Assembly (NCBI RefSeq): GCF_013449685.1
Contig: NZ_JACDSF010000042.1
Location: forward strand, 72,267 to 136,266
DNA length: 64,000 bases
Reading direction: 5' to 3'
Source of the DNA: Pectobacterium brasiliense
Lineage (GTDB): Bacteria > Pseudomonadota > Gammaproteobacteria > Enterobacterales > Enterobacteriaceae
Of this stretch, positions 35,077 to 44,726 are shown in pieces. The notes beneath the pieces were generated by a model. The model made no database searches. It was not told where the DNA came from and saw only the letters and a program-made list of their open reading frames with translations. Positions within the stretch are counted from its first letter, which is position 1. Every line of letters begins with the position of its first letter. A program made the translations under genes and the position numbers.

Positions 35077-37153
35077 TTTGGCCTCTTTGCTTCGTTTACC
35101 GAGTAATATGAAAGGTGGCCAATGGCAAATATTAGCCGGACCAATACTGATCCTGTTGATACTTTCCATGATGGTATTGCCGCTGCCGCCATTCATTCTG
35201 GATCTGTTATTTACCTTTAACATTGCACTGTCCATCATGGTATTGCTGGTTGCGATGTTTACACAGCGGACGTTGGAGTTTGCTGCGTTCCCTACGATTC
35301 TGCTGTTTTCTACTTTATTGCGTCTTTCGCTCAACGTCGCTTCTACCCGTATCATTTTGTTGGAAGGGCATACAGGGACGGCTGCCGCAGGTAAAGTGGT
35401 TGAAGCATTTGGTCACTTTCTGGTAGGCGGAAATTTTGCCATTGGTATCGTGGTCTTTATCATTCTTGTCTTAATCAACTTCATGGTTATCACTAAAGGT
35501 GCCGGACGTATCGCTGAAGTCGGTGCTCGCTTTGTGTTGGATGGCATGCCAGGCAAACAGATGGCGATCGATGCCGATCTTAATGCTGGGATCATTGGTG
35601 AAGAAGAAGCGAAAAAGCGCCGTGCTGAAGTCACTCAGGAGTCAGATTTTTATGGCTCAATGGACGGTGCCAGTAAATTCGTGCGCGGTGACGCTGTCGC
35701 TGGGTTGATTATCATGGTCATCAACGTCATTGGTGGATTGGTTGTTGGTGTCGCGCAGCACGGTATGCCAGTAGGGCAGGCTGCAGAAAGCTATACGCTG
35801 CTTACTATCGGTGATGGACTGGTTGCCCAGATTCCAGCTCTGATTATTTCTACCGCAGCAGGTGTCATTGTTACTCGCGTGAGTACCGATCAGGACGTTG
35901 GCCAGCAGATGGTCACCCAGCTATTCAATAACCCACGAGTGATGGTGCTGAGTGCGGCGGTTATTGGACTTATTGGTCTGGTTCCAGGAATGCCCAACTT
36001 TGTCTTTCTGTTATTCACCGCATCTTTGTTAGGGCTTGCCTGGTGGATGCGTGGAGAACAGCAGAAAGAACCCGCGATGCAACCTATACCAGCATCAATG
36101 GAGAAGCATCAAGTTATTGAAGCCAGCTGGTCTGATGTACAGCTTGAGGATCCGCTGGGTATGGAAGTCGGTTATCGATTAATCCCAATGGTTGACGCGC
36201 AGCAAGATGGCGAGCTGCTCGGCAGGATTCGTAGTATCAGGAAGAAGTTTGCCCAGGAAATGGGATACTTACCGCCAGTGGTTCATATCCGGGATAATTT
36301 GGAACTTCAGCCTGCCAGCTATCGCATATTGATGAAAGGTGTTGAGGTAGGTAGCGGTGAGGCTCATCCTGGTCGTTGGATGGCGATCAACCCAGGCAAT
36401 GCAGTTGGCTCTTTGTCTGGAGATATCACGCAGGATCCAGCGTTTGGGCTGCCTGCGGTCTGGATTGATAATGCTCTCAAAGATCAAGCTCAAGCTCAAG
36501 GGTTCACCGTCGTAGAGGCAAGTACTGTAGTAGCAACGCACCTGAACCACTTAATCGCATTGCATGCCAGTGAACTGTTTGGGCGACAGGAAGCTCAGCA
36601 ACTGATGGATCGTGTTGCTCAGGAAATGCCAAAACTGACAGAAGATTTCATTCCGGGTGTAGTGACGTTAACGACCTTGCATAAGGTGTTGCAAAATCTG
36701 CTGAGCGAAAGAGTTTCGATAAGGGATATGCGCACCATCATGGAGACGTTGGCTGAACATGCGCCGGTGCAACCGGATCCTTATGAGCTCACTACGGTAG
36801 TTAGGGTTGCTCTGGGGCGTGCGATTACTCAGCAGTGGTTCCCAGGGGACAGTGAACTTCAGGTTATCGGTCTGGAAGGTTCGCTGGAACGCCTTCTGTT
36901 ACAAGCGCTTCAAGGTGGTGGTGGTCTCGAACCGGGGCTTGCCGATCGTCTGCTTGAACAGGCAAAACAAGCGCTACAGCGACAGGAAATGTTGGGTGCT
37001 CCGCCTGTTTTGCTTGTGAATCATGCTTTACGCGCTTTGCTTGCCCGATTCTTGCATCGCAGCTTGCCAAATATGGCCGTACTTTCTAATTTGGAAATCA
37101 GCGATCACCGTCAGATCCGGATGACATCAGTGATAGGGGAAGCTCAGAGATGA
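35069..37153 (+). CDS. flhA: flagellar type III export gate protein FlhA
   Basis: A 694-residue protein with about eight N-terminal membrane segments (QILAGPILILLILSMMVLPL is the first) and a large cytoplasmic domain that docks chaperone-substrate pairs. The FHIPEP-type region GAGRIAEVGARFVLDGMPGK is intact. I chose the ATG at 35069 (MANLASLLRLP), which matches the E. coli start and overlaps flhB by 8 bases; a start at 35036 would intrude further into flhB. It overlaps flhE by four bases. Confidence 0.97.
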   Translation: MANLASLLRLPSNMKGGQWQILAGPILILLILSMMVLPLPPFILDLLFTFNIALSIMVLLVAMFTQRTLEFAAFPTILLFSTLLRLSLNVASTRIILLEGHTGTAAAGKVVEAFGHFLVGGNFAIGIVVFIILVLINFMVITKGAGRIAEVGARFVLDGMPGKQMAIDADLNAGIIGEEEAKKRRAEVTQESDFYGSMDGASKFVRGDAVAGLIIMVINVIGGLVVGVAQHGMPVGQAAESYTLLTIGDGLVAQIPALIISTAAGVIVTRVSTDQDVGQQMVTQLFNNPRVMVLSAAVIGLIGLVPGMPNFVFLLFTASLLGLAWWMRGEQQKEPAMQPIPASMEKHQVIEASWSDVQLEDPLGMEVGYRLIPMVDAQQDGELLGRIRSIRKKFAQEMGYLPPVVHIRDNLELQPASYRILMKGVEVGSGEAHPGRWMAINPGNAVGSLSGDITQDPAFGLPAVWIDNALKDQAQAQGFTVVEASTVVATHLNHLIALHASELFGRQEAQQLMDRVAQEMPKLTEDFIPGVVTLTTLHKVLQNLLSERVSIRDMRTIMETLAEHAPVQPDPYELTTVVRVALGRAITQQWFPGDSELQVIGLEGSLERLLLQALQGGGGLEPGLADRLLEQAKQALQRQEMLGAPPVLLVNHALRALLARFLHRSLPNMAVLSNLEISDHRQIRMTSVIGEAQR

Positions 37154-37569
37154 GAACGATGATTTGCTCTATGGTCGCAATCGCGCTGACACTTCCGTTT
37201 TATGCCACCGCGACACCAGGTAGTTGGAACGGAAGTCTGCCTGGAATCAAACTCGATTACCGTGGCGAAATGGTTACCACGTCGGCTTTTTCTCCTAACA
37301 TAGCAATTAAGCCAGAGGAAACCATTACAACAATATATTGGCGGCATCTTATTGATTCAGAGATACCGACAGGGCTTGTGGTTAAACTCTGCTCACAATC
37401 TCCGCAGCGTTGTGTTGACCTAGGTGGAAGTGGTGACGGGCAAACTCAGTCATTCGAGGGGCTTGCGGCTAGCAATGAGTTCCGCTTTGTCTACTATATT
37501 GCGGGGAATGGCCGTGTTAATCACACTTTCAGTGTGCGTAAGATCGATATTGCGGTAAATTATAAATAG
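37150..37569 (+). CDS. flhE: flagellar protein FlhE, periplasmic
   Basis: A 139-residue exported protein with a signal peptide ending YATA before TPGSWNG. It belongs to the FlhE family, which limits proton leakage through the export gate in Salmonella. Two cysteines (LCSQSPQRC) may form a disulfide. It starts within the flhA stop (ATGA) and ends the flhBAE operon at a terminator shared with flgN. Confidence 0.93.
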   Translation: MRTMICSMVAIALTLPFYATATPGSWNGSLPGIKLDYRGEMVTTSAFSPNIAIKPEETITTIYWRHLIDSEIPTGLVVKLCSQSPQRCVDLGGSGDGQTQSFEGLAASNEFRFVYYIAGNGRVNHTFSVRKIDIAVNYK

Positions 37570-37595
37570 CTTTCTAAGTGCTGTTTAGATAAACA

Positions 37596-37625
37596 AAAGT
37601 CTCTGCCTAAAACCCAGAGACTTTT
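37596..37625. terminator. bidirectional terminator between flhE and flgN
   Basis: AAAGTCTCTG and CAGAGACTTTT form a stem with a 9-base loop and A/T tails on both sides, placed between the convergent ends of flhE and flgN; its right end touches the flgN stop. Confidence 0.8.
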
Positions 37626-38061
37626 AGAATGTAATTTTCCTACCGCCAACTGTTACACTTTTCGAGTGACCATCTGGACCATACAAACCTTGGCCATGGC
37701 GAGGCTTCAATATGTTGATGGCTTCGTTTGTATAGGCAATATGCCGGCTAAGCAGAAGACCATTGTGCTGATTCTGATCATTCAAACGTCTGGTTAACTC
37801 TTGCACTTGCTGCCAGTAAGTCGACAGATTTTCAATGCCGTCATAGGGGGCTTGTAGCTTAAGAGTCGATTCAGTTTTATGGCGCTGTGTTTCCAAATGC
37901 TGCATCGTCGCTAACAAGGAGGTTTTTTTCTCTGTTACCTGTTGCAGCGCGATGCTATTAATATGACCCGCGCAAAGCAGGGTTTGCTCTTCGGACATAA
38001 CAACATCGAGTTCACGTAGGTTGCTCAGCAACTGATCCAGAATCGATTGCAGATTTTCCAT
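37624..38061 (-). CDS. flgN: export chaperone FlgN for FlgK and FlgL
   Basis: A 145-residue helical coiled-coil protein (NLQSILDQLLSNLRELDVVM, LQQVTEKKTSLLATMQHLET) of the FlgN family. It escorts the hook-filament junction proteins FlgK and FlgL to FlhA. The C-terminal tail (YGPDGHSKSVTVGGRKITF) is flexible. It follows flgM after 2 bases in a two-gene unit driven by the sigma-28 promoter ahead of flgM. Confidence 0.93.
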   Translation of the reverse strand: MENLQSILDQLLSNLRELDVVMSEEQTLLCAGHINSIALQQVTEKKTSLLATMQHLETQRHKTESTLKLQAPYDGIENLSTYWQQVQELTRRLNDQNQHNGLLLSRHIAYTNEAINILKPRHGQGLYGPDGHSKSVTVGGRKITF

Positions 38062-38063
38062 AA

Positions 38064-38363
38064 CTATTCATTACCTGCTAAAAAATCCTGCGTCTCTTTA
38101 AGCAGTGCATCTGCGATTTTTCCAGCATCAATTTTAAGTGAGCCATCACGAATTGCCTGCTTTAAAGTTTCAACGCGGTTCATGTCGATGTCCTGCGTAC
38201 CCGGTTGCATCAATTTTGCCTGCGCGTCGCTCAGTTTTACCTGTGTTGCGCTAACTTCAGACTGAGCTTCAGCTTGTTTACGTTTAGCTTTAGCGACATC
38301 ACCAGATTCGCGCTGCTGAACTTGACTGACCGGCTTCAGTGACTGGGTGCGATCAATACTCAT
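38064..38363 (-). CDS. flgM: anti-sigma-28 factor FlgM
   Basis: A 99-residue, largely disordered protein. The N-terminus [20 protein letters not shown] is the export part and the C-terminal helices ([30 protein letters not shown]) bind sigma-28. FlgM blocks FliA until the hook is complete and FlgM is exported. A sigma-28 promoter lies upstream, allowing feedback; flgA read-through could also supply early transcripts. Confidence 0.96.
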   Translation of the reverse strand: MSIDRTQSLKPVSQVQQRESGDVAKAKRKQAEAQSEVSATQVKLSDAQAKLMQPGTQDIDMNRVETLKQAIRDGSLKIDAGKIADALLKETQDFLAGNE

Positions 38364-38472
38364 AATACGTCCCTCTGATTTGAGGATAAATAGTTAATAA
38401 ACAATGTGTTGAGAAATTTCCGTCACATTGGTGTTTAATTGTAAAACGTCGTCAGTAATGACTCTGTAGCTA

Positions 38473-38499
38473 TTATCGACAAACATGCGTAAATCTTTA
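38473..38499 (-). promoter_or_regulatory. sigma-28 promoter of flgMN
   Basis: On the minus strand TAAAGATT, 11 bases, then GTCGATAA matches the FliA consensus with one -10 difference. It starts just beyond the flgA stop and lies 110 bases before flgM. Confidence 0.8.
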
Positions 38500-38504
38500 A
38501 TTAA

Positions 38505-39173
38505 TTACTGTGAGATCAGAATAATCCCATCTTCGTTGGTGATTCCGCTGACTATTTGTCCATTTGCCGTTCTGACTCTGACCGCTTGCCCGGCTGCCGC
38601 ATTGTTCATGGCCTTTCCTTCACCATTAATTGTGAAGCCTTCACCTTGGGCGATAATCTGCACTGATTGGCCTGCCTTTACGACCCAGGCGCGTCTGATC
38701 ATCGCTACCGTAATAACTTGACCAGGTGTAAGATCGCGTAAGACGACTGCGCCCTCTGCGCCTGGTAACGTCAGTATGGGGCGCAACGGTAATAAATCGA
38801 GCCTGCCTTTTGTCAAACGAATGTCTTTTTCTGTCAGCGTGGTTCCACGATTTATAAGCCGTGCACTGGTGACATAATTCCCCGTTACCTGAACCTCTGT
38901 TTGAATGAAGCGGCGCTGTTGTCCGCAACGCACGGACAGGCTCACATTGCCCCACATTTTCGTATTTCCAGGCAGCGTGATTTGCGGCGCTTCGCACTGT
39001 GGCCATTGCGATTCTGGCGATTTTACCACAACGTTTACGGTATTCGTGCTTCCCTGAAAGCGTGAGGCAAAAAATTGATTGATCTGTGCAGGAAGGTCGT
39101 TTGCATTGACAGGGGCACAAAGGGTGAAAAAACAGGACGCCGCCAGATAGAAGTAATAATGTATTGTTTTCAT
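38505..39173 (-). CDS. flgA: P-ring assembly chaperone FlgA
   Basis: A 222-residue periplasmic protein with a signal peptide ending PVNA before NDLPAQ and a C-terminal SAF domain (TLTEKDIRLTKGRLDLLP, VLRDLTPGQVITVAMIRRAW). It helps FlgI monomers assemble into the P ring. It is divergent from flgB across 165 bases that should hold FlhD4C2-controlled promoters for both directions. Confidence 0.95.
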   Translation of the reverse strand: MKTIHYYFYLAASCFFTLCAPVNANDLPAQINQFFASRFQGSTNTVNVVVKSPESQWPQCEAPQITLPGNTKMWGNVSLSVRCGQQRRFIQTEVQVTGNYVTSARLINRGTTLTEKDIRLTKGRLDLLPLRPILTLPGAEGAVVLRDLTPGQVITVAMIRRAWVVKAGQSVQIIAQGEGFTINGEGKAMNNAAAGQAVRVRTANGQIVSGITNEDGIILISQ

Positions 39174-39238
39174 TCCTGTTCGGCTCTCCTGATCCTGATG
39201 ATATCGGGCATTAAGTGTAACGATGTCAACGTGAGGTT

Positions 39239-39283
39239 AAGGCAATAAATAGCGCTGCATTTGGTGTCTATTCGTTCGATGGC
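39239..39283. promoter_or_regulatory. candidate FlhD4C2 box between flgA and flgB
   Basis: A left half AAGGCAATAAATAGCG and, about 10 bases later, a right half reading GTCTATTCGTTCGATGGC (reverse GCCATC...AATAGAC) resemble the inverted FlhDC half-sites with GGCA and AATAG cores. Position between divergent early operons fits. Matched by eye only. Confidence 0.55.
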
Positions 39284-39338
39284 ATAGCCATCATGAGAAT
39301 TATCCTACTCACTCCAAATTCTAACTTGCGGAGGGAGC

Positions 39339-39755
39339 ATGCTTGATAAATTAAACGCCTCGTTGCGGTTTCAGCAGGAAGCGTTGAACTTGCGTGCCCA
39401 GCGGCAGGAAATTCTGGCCGCGAATATTGCCAATGCAGATACACCCGGCTATCAGGCCAGGGATATCGATTTTGCCAGCCAGCTCAGTAAAACAATGGAG
39501 CAAGGGCGTGTGAACGGTACGGGTATCGCGCTGAAAACTACATCTGTACGGCATATACCGGCACAGAACTTTCAGCCACCGGAACTTGATTTGCTCTATC
39601 GCGTACCCGATCAGCCTGCATTGGATGGCAATACGGTCGATATGGATCGTGAACGCACTAATTTTGCCGATAATAGCCTGAAATATCAAACCAGCCTGAC
39701 CGTTCTGAGTGGACAGATTAAAGGCATGATGTCGGTTCTGCAGTCAGGTTCATGA
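39339..39755 (+). CDS. flgB: flagellar proximal rod protein FlgB
   Basis: A 138-residue rod subunit with the family signature [26 protein letters not shown] and a C-terminal helix. GGAGGGAGC directly precedes the ATG, one of the strongest ribosome sites here. It is the first gene of the flgBCDEFGHIJ run on the plus strand. Confidence 0.96.
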   Translation: MLDKLNASLRFQQEALNLRAQRQEILAANIANADTPGYQARDIDFASQLSKTMEQGRVNGTGIALKTTSVRHIPAQNFQPPELDLLYRVPDQPALDGNTVDMDRERTNFADNSLKYQTSLTVLSGQIKGMMSVLQSGS

Positions 39756-39783
39756 TCGTAGCGCGATGAGAAGGTAAAGATTC

Positions 39784-40188
39784 ATGTCGTTATTAAATAT
39801 ATTTGAAATTTCAGGTTCAGCGCTTTCTGCGCAATCTCAACGTCTGAATGTGAGCGCCAGTAACCTGGCTAACGCCGACAGTGTGACGGGGCCTGATGGC
39901 GAACCTTATCGCGCCAAGCAGGTTGTATTCGAAGTGAATGCCGCTCCGGGGCAGTCAACGGGTGGCGTACGCGTTGCCAATGTTATTGAAGATCCATCGC
40001 CTGCTCGTCTGGTTTATGAGCCGGGCAATCCGCTAGCTGATGGGCAGGGATACGTTCGCATGCCGAATGTTGACCCAGTGGCTGAGATGGTAAACACCAT
40101 TTCTGCATCGCGCAGTTATCAGGCAAACGTCGAAGTGTTGAATACGACAAAATCGATGATGCTGAAGACGTTAACTATCGGGCAATAA
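39784..40188 (+). CDS. flgC: flagellar proximal rod protein FlgC
   Basis: A 134-residue rod subunit. The N-terminal [20 protein letters not shown] and C-terminal [20 protein letters not shown] helices form the D0 coiled coil. It stacks with FlgB and FlgF between the MS ring and the distal rod. flgD follows after 15 bases. Confidence 0.97.
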   Translation: MSLLNIFEISGSALSAQSQRLNVSASNLANADSVTGPDGEPYRAKQVVFEVNAAPGQSTGGVRVANVIEDPSPARLVYEPGNPLADGQGYVRMPNVDPVAEMVNTISASRSYQANVEVLNTTKSMMLKTLTIGQ

Positions 40189-40203
40189 TCGGGAGACGAA
40201 ATA

Positions 40204-40887
40204 GTGTCTGTAACAACTAATGATACGTCCTCGGCAACGAGAACACAGAGCACGTCGAGTACTTCGCCGACAACAACGGTAGAGAAAAACAGCAGTGCTG
40301 ACCTACAGAATCAGTTTCTGACACTCCTGGTTGCGCAGTTAAAGAATCAGGATCCGACGAACCCGATGAGCAACGATCAGCTTGTAAGTCAGCTTGCTCA
40401 GCTTAATACGGTCAGCGGCATTGAGAAATTGAATACCACATTGGGTTCTATCTCTGGTCAGATTAATAACAATCAGTCTATGCAAGCCACAACGCTGATT
40501 GGTCACAGTGTCATGATCCCTGGAAAAGATATCCTTGTTGGTAAAGAAACCAGCACTCCCTTTGGTGTTGAATTGGAAAAAGCAGCGGAAGTCGTTACCG
40601 TCACTATTAATGATTCGACAGGTAAAGCCGTGCGTACCATTGAACTGGGGACACTTTCTGCTGGCGTTCACTCATTCAACTGGGATAGCAAACTTTCTGA
40701 TGGCACGGTTGCACCTGATGGGGCTTACACCTTTACTGTAGCCGCCAGCACGAGTGGAGCACAGCAGGTTGTTCAACCACTGAGCTATGCCGTTGTCAAT
40801 AGTGTTGTTCGTGGTGACAGCGGCGCATTGCTGGATTTAGGACTGCGCGGCAGAGCGACTATGGACGATGTCCGGCAGATTCTGTAA
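40204..40887 (+). CDS. flgD: hook cap and assembly protein FlgD
   Basis: A 227-residue hook scaffold. The Ser/Thr-rich N-terminus leads into the conserved QFLTLLVAQLKNQDPTNPMS, followed by the tudor-like and fibronectin-like core (PDGAYTFTVAAS). It caps the growing hook. The start is GTG at 40204 with GGGAGA upstream. A 74-base gap with a hairpin separates it from flgE. Confidence 0.96.
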   Translation: MSVTTNDTSSATRTQSTSSTSPTTTVEKNSSADLQNQFLTLLVAQLKNQDPTNPMSNDQLVSQLAQLNTVSGIEKLNTTLGSISGQINNNQSMQATTLIGHSVMIPGKDILVGKETSTPFGVELEKAAEVVTVTINDSTGKAVRTIELGTLSAGVHSFNWDSKLSDGTVAPDGAYTFTVAASTSGAQQVVQPLSYAVVNSVVRGDSGALLDLGLRGRATMDDVRQIL

Positions 40888-40904
40888 CAGTATAAATTTC
40901 ATGT

Positions 40905-40933
40905 TATTCCAGTGAAACTTACTAACTGGAATA
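40905..40933. repeat. hairpin between flgD and flgE
   Basis: TATTCCAGT and ACTGGAATA form a 9-bp perfect stem with an 11-base loop. It has no T-tail, and lies 29 bases before the hook gene; it may stabilise the mRNA of the abundant hook protein. Confidence 0.5.
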
Positions 40934-40961
40934 TGATTTAATCAATTCTCTGGAGAGCAAC

Positions 40962-42236
40962 ATGAGTTTTTCTCAGGCGATCAGTGGTATTAATGCAGCA
41001 TCTAATAACCTAGATGTTATTGGCAATAACATCGCTAACTCAGCAACCGTAGGCTTCAAAGCTAGCACGGTTACCTTTGGTGATATGTTTGCAGGGTCGC
41101 AAGTCGGTATGGGTGTACAAGTGGCTGCAGTGTTGCAGGATTTCTCTAATGGCACCATCACGTCGTCTTCTCGAGACTTGGATGTTGCGATTAGTAACGG
41201 CGCCGGCTTTTATCGCATGCAAGATACCAATGGTGACACCTATTATAGCCGCAATGGTCAGTTTATGCTGAACGGCCGTAATATCGTCAATGCGCAAGGT
41301 ATGCAATTGACAGGGTATCCTGCTGTCGGGGCACCACCTGTTGTTCAAACTGGGGGCGATCCACAGCCGCTGACGATTCCTGATGGCGATATGTTTGCTA
41401 AGGCTACTGATACCGCATCTTTGATAGCTAGCTTGAAGTCATCAGATTCTGTACCGTCCAGGCCTTGGGTTGCTGCCAATCCAACAGCTACACCTCCCGT
41501 ATTAAGTACGGAGGGCCAGGAAGGAACCTTTAACAGCACAACGTCACTGACGACTTATGATAGTCAGGGGAATAAGCACGATTTTACGCTGTACTTTGTT
41601 AAGGTTAGCGATAATAACTGGAAGACTTATGCGCGTGATGGGTCTGCGGCATCCCCTAAATATCAAGATGTGGGTAATCTGGTTTTTGGCGCTAACGGTG
41701 CATTACTTTCCCAGAATCCGTCCCCCAATGCGACCACCGGCATAACGCCAGGAGCCCTTACACTCGATCTCGCGGGAACTAATGGCGCGGCGCAGGGGAC
41801 GTTCACACTCGATTTTACGGGTAGCGTTCAGCAAAACACAGACTATAGCTATAAAAGCCCCGTTCAGAATGGCTATGCGCCAGGTGCCCTGACAGGATTT
41901 GCTATCCAAGGAGATGGTACGATCGAAGGTAGCTACAACAATGGTCAGAAACAAGCATTAGGCCAGATTGTGTTAGTGGGCTTTGCTAACCCAGGGGGGT
42001 TAGTGCCTAATGGGGATAACGTCTGGTCTGAAACGGCAAGTTCTGGGCAGGCTGTTGTTGGTGTTGCGGGTTCAGGAAATTTAGGTCGTCTCATCGGTAA
42101 ATCGACGGAAGCGTCAAACGTTGATATGGGGCAAGAATTGGTCAACATGATCGTTGCGCAACGTAATTACCAATCAAACGCGCAGACGATTAAAACGCAG
42201 GACTCCATTCTGCAAACACTGGTTAGTATGCGCTAA
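40962..42236 (+). CDS. flgE: flagellar hook protein FlgE
   Basis: A 424-residue hook subunit. The N-terminal FSQAISGINAASNNLDVIGN and NSATVGFKAS and the C-terminal NMIVAQRNYQSNAQTIKTQD are the conserved D0 helices; the middle is the variable surface region. It polymerises beneath the FlgD cap to form the hook. GGAGAG precedes the ATG. Confidence 0.97.
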   Translation: MSFSQAISGINAASNNLDVIGNNIANSATVGFKASTVTFGDMFAGSQVGMGVQVAAVLQDFSNGTITSSSRDLDVAISNGAGFYRMQDTNGDTYYSRNGQFMLNGRNIVNAQGMQLTGYPAVGAPPVVQTGGDPQPLTIPDGDMFAKATDTASLIASLKSSDSVPSRPWVAANPTATPPVLSTEGQEGTFNSTTSLTTYDSQGNKHDFTLYFVKVSDNNWKTYARDGSAASPKYQDVGNLVFGANGALLSQNPSPNATTGITPGALTLDLAGTNGAAQGTFTLDFTGSVQQNTDYSYKSPVQNGYAPGALTGFAIQGDGTIEGSYNNGQKQALGQIVLVGFANPGGLVPNGDNVWSETASSGQAVVGVAGSGNLGRLIGKSTEASNVDMGQELVNMIVAQRNYQSNAQTIKTQDSILQTLVSMR

Positions 42237-42257
42237 TTATCCTAACGGGGACATTGC

Positions 42258-43013
42258 ATGGATCACGCGATTTATACGGCAATGGGTGGCGCGAGTCAGT
42301 CATTGGAAAAGCAGGCGATTACTGCGAACAACTTGGCAAACGCCTCAACGCCGGGTTTTCGGGCACAGCTTTCCGCGCTGCGTGCTGTACCAGTAAATGG
42401 GGTGACACTGCCTACCCGAACATTGGTTGTCGCTTCAACGCCTGGCGCTGATATGACTGAAGGCGTGATGAATTATACTGGCCGTGCAATGGATGTCGCT
42501 TTACCGAAAGAGAGTTGGCTGGCAGTACAAACAGCTGATGGCGGTGAAGCGTACACCCGTAATGGTAATATGGAGATCAACGCTGATGGGCAGTTGACTA
42601 TACAGGGGCGTGTTGTGATGGGTGACGGCGGGCCGATTGATGTGCCGCAGCAGGCTCAGATCAGCATTTCTCCTGATGGTACGATTTCTGCCCTTAATGC
42701 TGGGGATCCACCGAATACTATTGCCCTGTTGGGGCGTTTGAAGCTCGTTAAGGCTACAGGACAAGAAGTTGAGCGGTCTGATGACGGTTTATTCCGCTTG
42801 ACGCAACAGGCTCAGCAACAACGTGGTAATGTTCTGCAAAACGATCCCACTGTGCGTATTATGCCAGGTGTGATCGAAGGCAGTAATGTGAACACGGTTG
42901 ATACGATGGTCGATATGATTGCCAATGCTCGTCGCTTTGAAATGCAGATGAAAGTCATTAGCAGTGTCGACGATAATGCACAACGCGCTAATCAGATATT
43001 AGCAATGGGTTAA
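42258..43013 (+). CDS. flgF: flagellar proximal rod protein FlgF
   Basis: A 251-residue rod protein. It has the N-terminal DHAIYTAMGGASQSLEKQAI with TANNLANASTPGFRA, and a C-terminal helix VDTMVDMIANARRFEMQMKV. It is related to FlgG but shorter and belongs to the inner rod. Confidence 0.96.
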   Translation: MDHAIYTAMGGASQSLEKQAITANNLANASTPGFRAQLSALRAVPVNGVTLPTRTLVVASTPGADMTEGVMNYTGRAMDVALPKESWLAVQTADGGEAYTRNGNMEINADGQLTIQGRVVMGDGGPIDVPQQAQISISPDGTISALNAGDPPNTIALLGRLKLVKATGQEVERSDDGLFRLTQQAQQQRGNVLQNDPTVRIMPGVIEGSNVNTVDTMVDMIANARRFEMQMKVISSVDDNAQRANQILAMG

Positions 43014-43040
43014 GCGCCGAGTGCGCACAGGAGTGAATAA

Positions 43041-43823
43041 ATGATCCGTTCTTTGTGGATTGCAAAAACCGGCTTAAATGCTCAGCAAACCAATATGGAC
43101 GTTATTTCCAATAACTTGGCAAACGTCAGCACCAATGGTTTCAAGCGTCAGCGTGCGGTATTTGAAGACTTAATGTATCAAACCATTCGTCAGCCCGGTG
43201 CTCAATCTTCAGAGCAAACCATGCTACCGTCTGGTTTGCAGTTAGGTACAGGTGTTCGTCCGGTATCAACAGAGCGTATTCATACTCAAGGGACCTTTTC
43301 CGAAACGGGTAACTCTAAAGATGTTGCGATTAAAGGGCAGGGGTTCTTTCAGGTTCAGTTGCCTGACGGCACAACGGCTTACACGCGTGACGGTGCTTTC
43401 CAACTTGATGGTAATGGCCAGCTAGTGACGTCCAGCGGTTATCAGGTTCAGCCCGCTATCACTGTGCCAGCGAATGCGACAGAACTGAATATCGGTCGTG
43501 ACGGTGTTGTCAGTGTTAAAGTGCAGGGACAGGCGGCAACAAACCAGATTGGCCAGTTGACGCTGACAACCTTTATTAACGATAGCGGCCTTGAGAGCAT
43601 GGGTGAAAATTTGTATTTGGAAACCGCCAGCTCAGGTGCGCCAAATGAATCGAATCCAGGATTGAATGGTGCTGGTCTGCTGTATCAGAAATATGTCGAA
43701 ACCTCTAACGTCAACGTGGCAGAGGAATTGGTATCGATGATTCAGACTCAGCGTGCTTACGAAATCAACAGTAAAGCAATTTCTTCTTCTGACCAAATGC
43801 TGCAGAAATTGACCCAACTGTAA
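43041..43823 (+). CDS. flgG: flagellar distal rod protein FlgG
   Basis: A 260-residue rod subunit beginning [20 protein letters not shown], with [20 protein letters not shown] and the C-terminal [20 protein letters not shown]. It forms the drive shaft that the L and P rings surround. It is followed by an unusual 167-base gap with overlapping hairpins before flgH. Confidence 0.97.
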   Translation: MIRSLWIAKTGLNAQQTNMDVISNNLANVSTNGFKRQRAVFEDLMYQTIRQPGAQSSEQTMLPSGLQLGTGVRPVSTERIHTQGTFSETGNSKDVAIKGQGFFQVQLPDGTTAYTRDGAFQLDGNGQLVTSSGYQVQPAITVPANATELNIGRDGVVSVKVQGQAATNQIGQLTLTTFINDSGLESMGENLYLETASSGAPNESNPGLNGAGLLYQKYVETSNVNVAEELVSMIQTQRAYEINSKAISSSDQMLQKLTQL

Positions 43824-43829
43824 TAGGTA

Positions 43830-43873
43830 ACCCGCTACTTTCAGGAGCGGGTGCTATTGTTCCTGAAAGTAGC
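43830..43873. promoter_or_regulatory. two mutually exclusive hairpins between flgG and flgH
   Basis: Hairpin 1 pairs ACCCGCT (43830-43836) with AGCGGGT (43846-43852). Hairpin 2 pairs GCTACTTTCAGGA (43834-43846) with TCCTGAAAGTAGC (43861-43873), 13 perfect pairs. They share 43834-43846 and cannot form together. No T-run follows either. They begin 7 bases after the flgG stop and are the only large structure inside the flgB-flgJ run. Confidence 0.65.
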
Positions 43874-43990
43874 CATGTAGACAGTGTTTAACGGGGTAAT
43901 AATGACCATGAACACCCGATGAGTGGGCTAGTATGGTTTTGATTTACCTCGTGAATAGGTGAAATAGATTAATTTAAGGCGATATCCGCA

Positions 43991-44710
43991 GTGATAATGA
44001 ATGCAAAGTCGGTTATCAAACCACTCCGCCGACACCGTCTGTTGGCATTGATCGCGATGCTAGCACTTAACGGTTGCGCCTATATTCCGCATGATAAAGT
44101 TGTCACTGGGCCTACGACTGCTCAGCCTGGATCGCCTGTATTAGCGGGTCCTAATGGTTCTATCTTCCAAACCGTGCAGCCGATGAATTATGGCTATCAG
44201 CCAATGTTTGAAGATCGTCGCCCACGTAATATTGGCGACACCTTAACGATCGTGTTGCAGGAAAATGTGAGTGCCAGTAAAAGCTCGTCAGCCAATGCTG
44301 CTCGTAATGGTGCGTCAACGTTCGGTGTAACGGCGGTACCGCGTTATCTTGACGGACCGTTGGGTAATAATCGTGCGTCGCTGGATGCGACAGGAACGAA
44401 TGACTTCAGTGGGCAAGGTGGTGCGAATGCGAACAACACCTTCAGTGGTACGATTACCGTTACGGTTGGTCAAGTACTAGCTAATGGCAATCTACAGGTC
44501 GTTGGAGAAAAACAAATTGCCATTAATCAGGGAACAGAGTTTATTCGTTTCTCTGGGGTAGTTAATCCGAGAACCATTAGCGGTAACAACTCGGTACCAT
44601 CAACCCAGGTGGCGGATGCGCGTATTGAATATGTTGGTAATGGCTATATTAACGAAGCGCAAAACATGGGCTGGTTACAGCGGTTCTTCCTCAATGTTTC
44701 TCCGTTCTAA
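43991..44710 (+). CDS. flgH: flagellar L-ring lipoprotein FlgH
   Basis: A 239-residue outer-membrane lipoprotein. The signal ends at the lipobox ALNGC, so the mature protein starts at Cys29. The core has [20 protein letters not shown] and [20 protein letters not shown]. It forms the bushing in the outer membrane. I chose the GTG at 43991 because AAGG lies 11 bases upstream; the ATG two codons later is the alternative. Confidence 0.96.
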   Translation: MIMNAKSVIKPLRRHRLLALIAMLALNGCAYIPHDKVVTGPTTAQPGSPVLAGPNGSIFQTVQPMNYGYQPMFEDRRPRNIGDTLTIVLQENVSASKSSSANAARNGASTFGVTAVPRYLDGPLGNNRASLDATGTNDFSGQGGANANNTFSGTITVTVGQVLANGNLQVVGEKQIAINQGTEFIRFSGVVNPRTISGNNSVPSTQVADARIEYVGNGYINEAQNMGWLQRFFLNVSPF

Positions 44711-44726
44711 GCTTAAGAGGCCTGCC

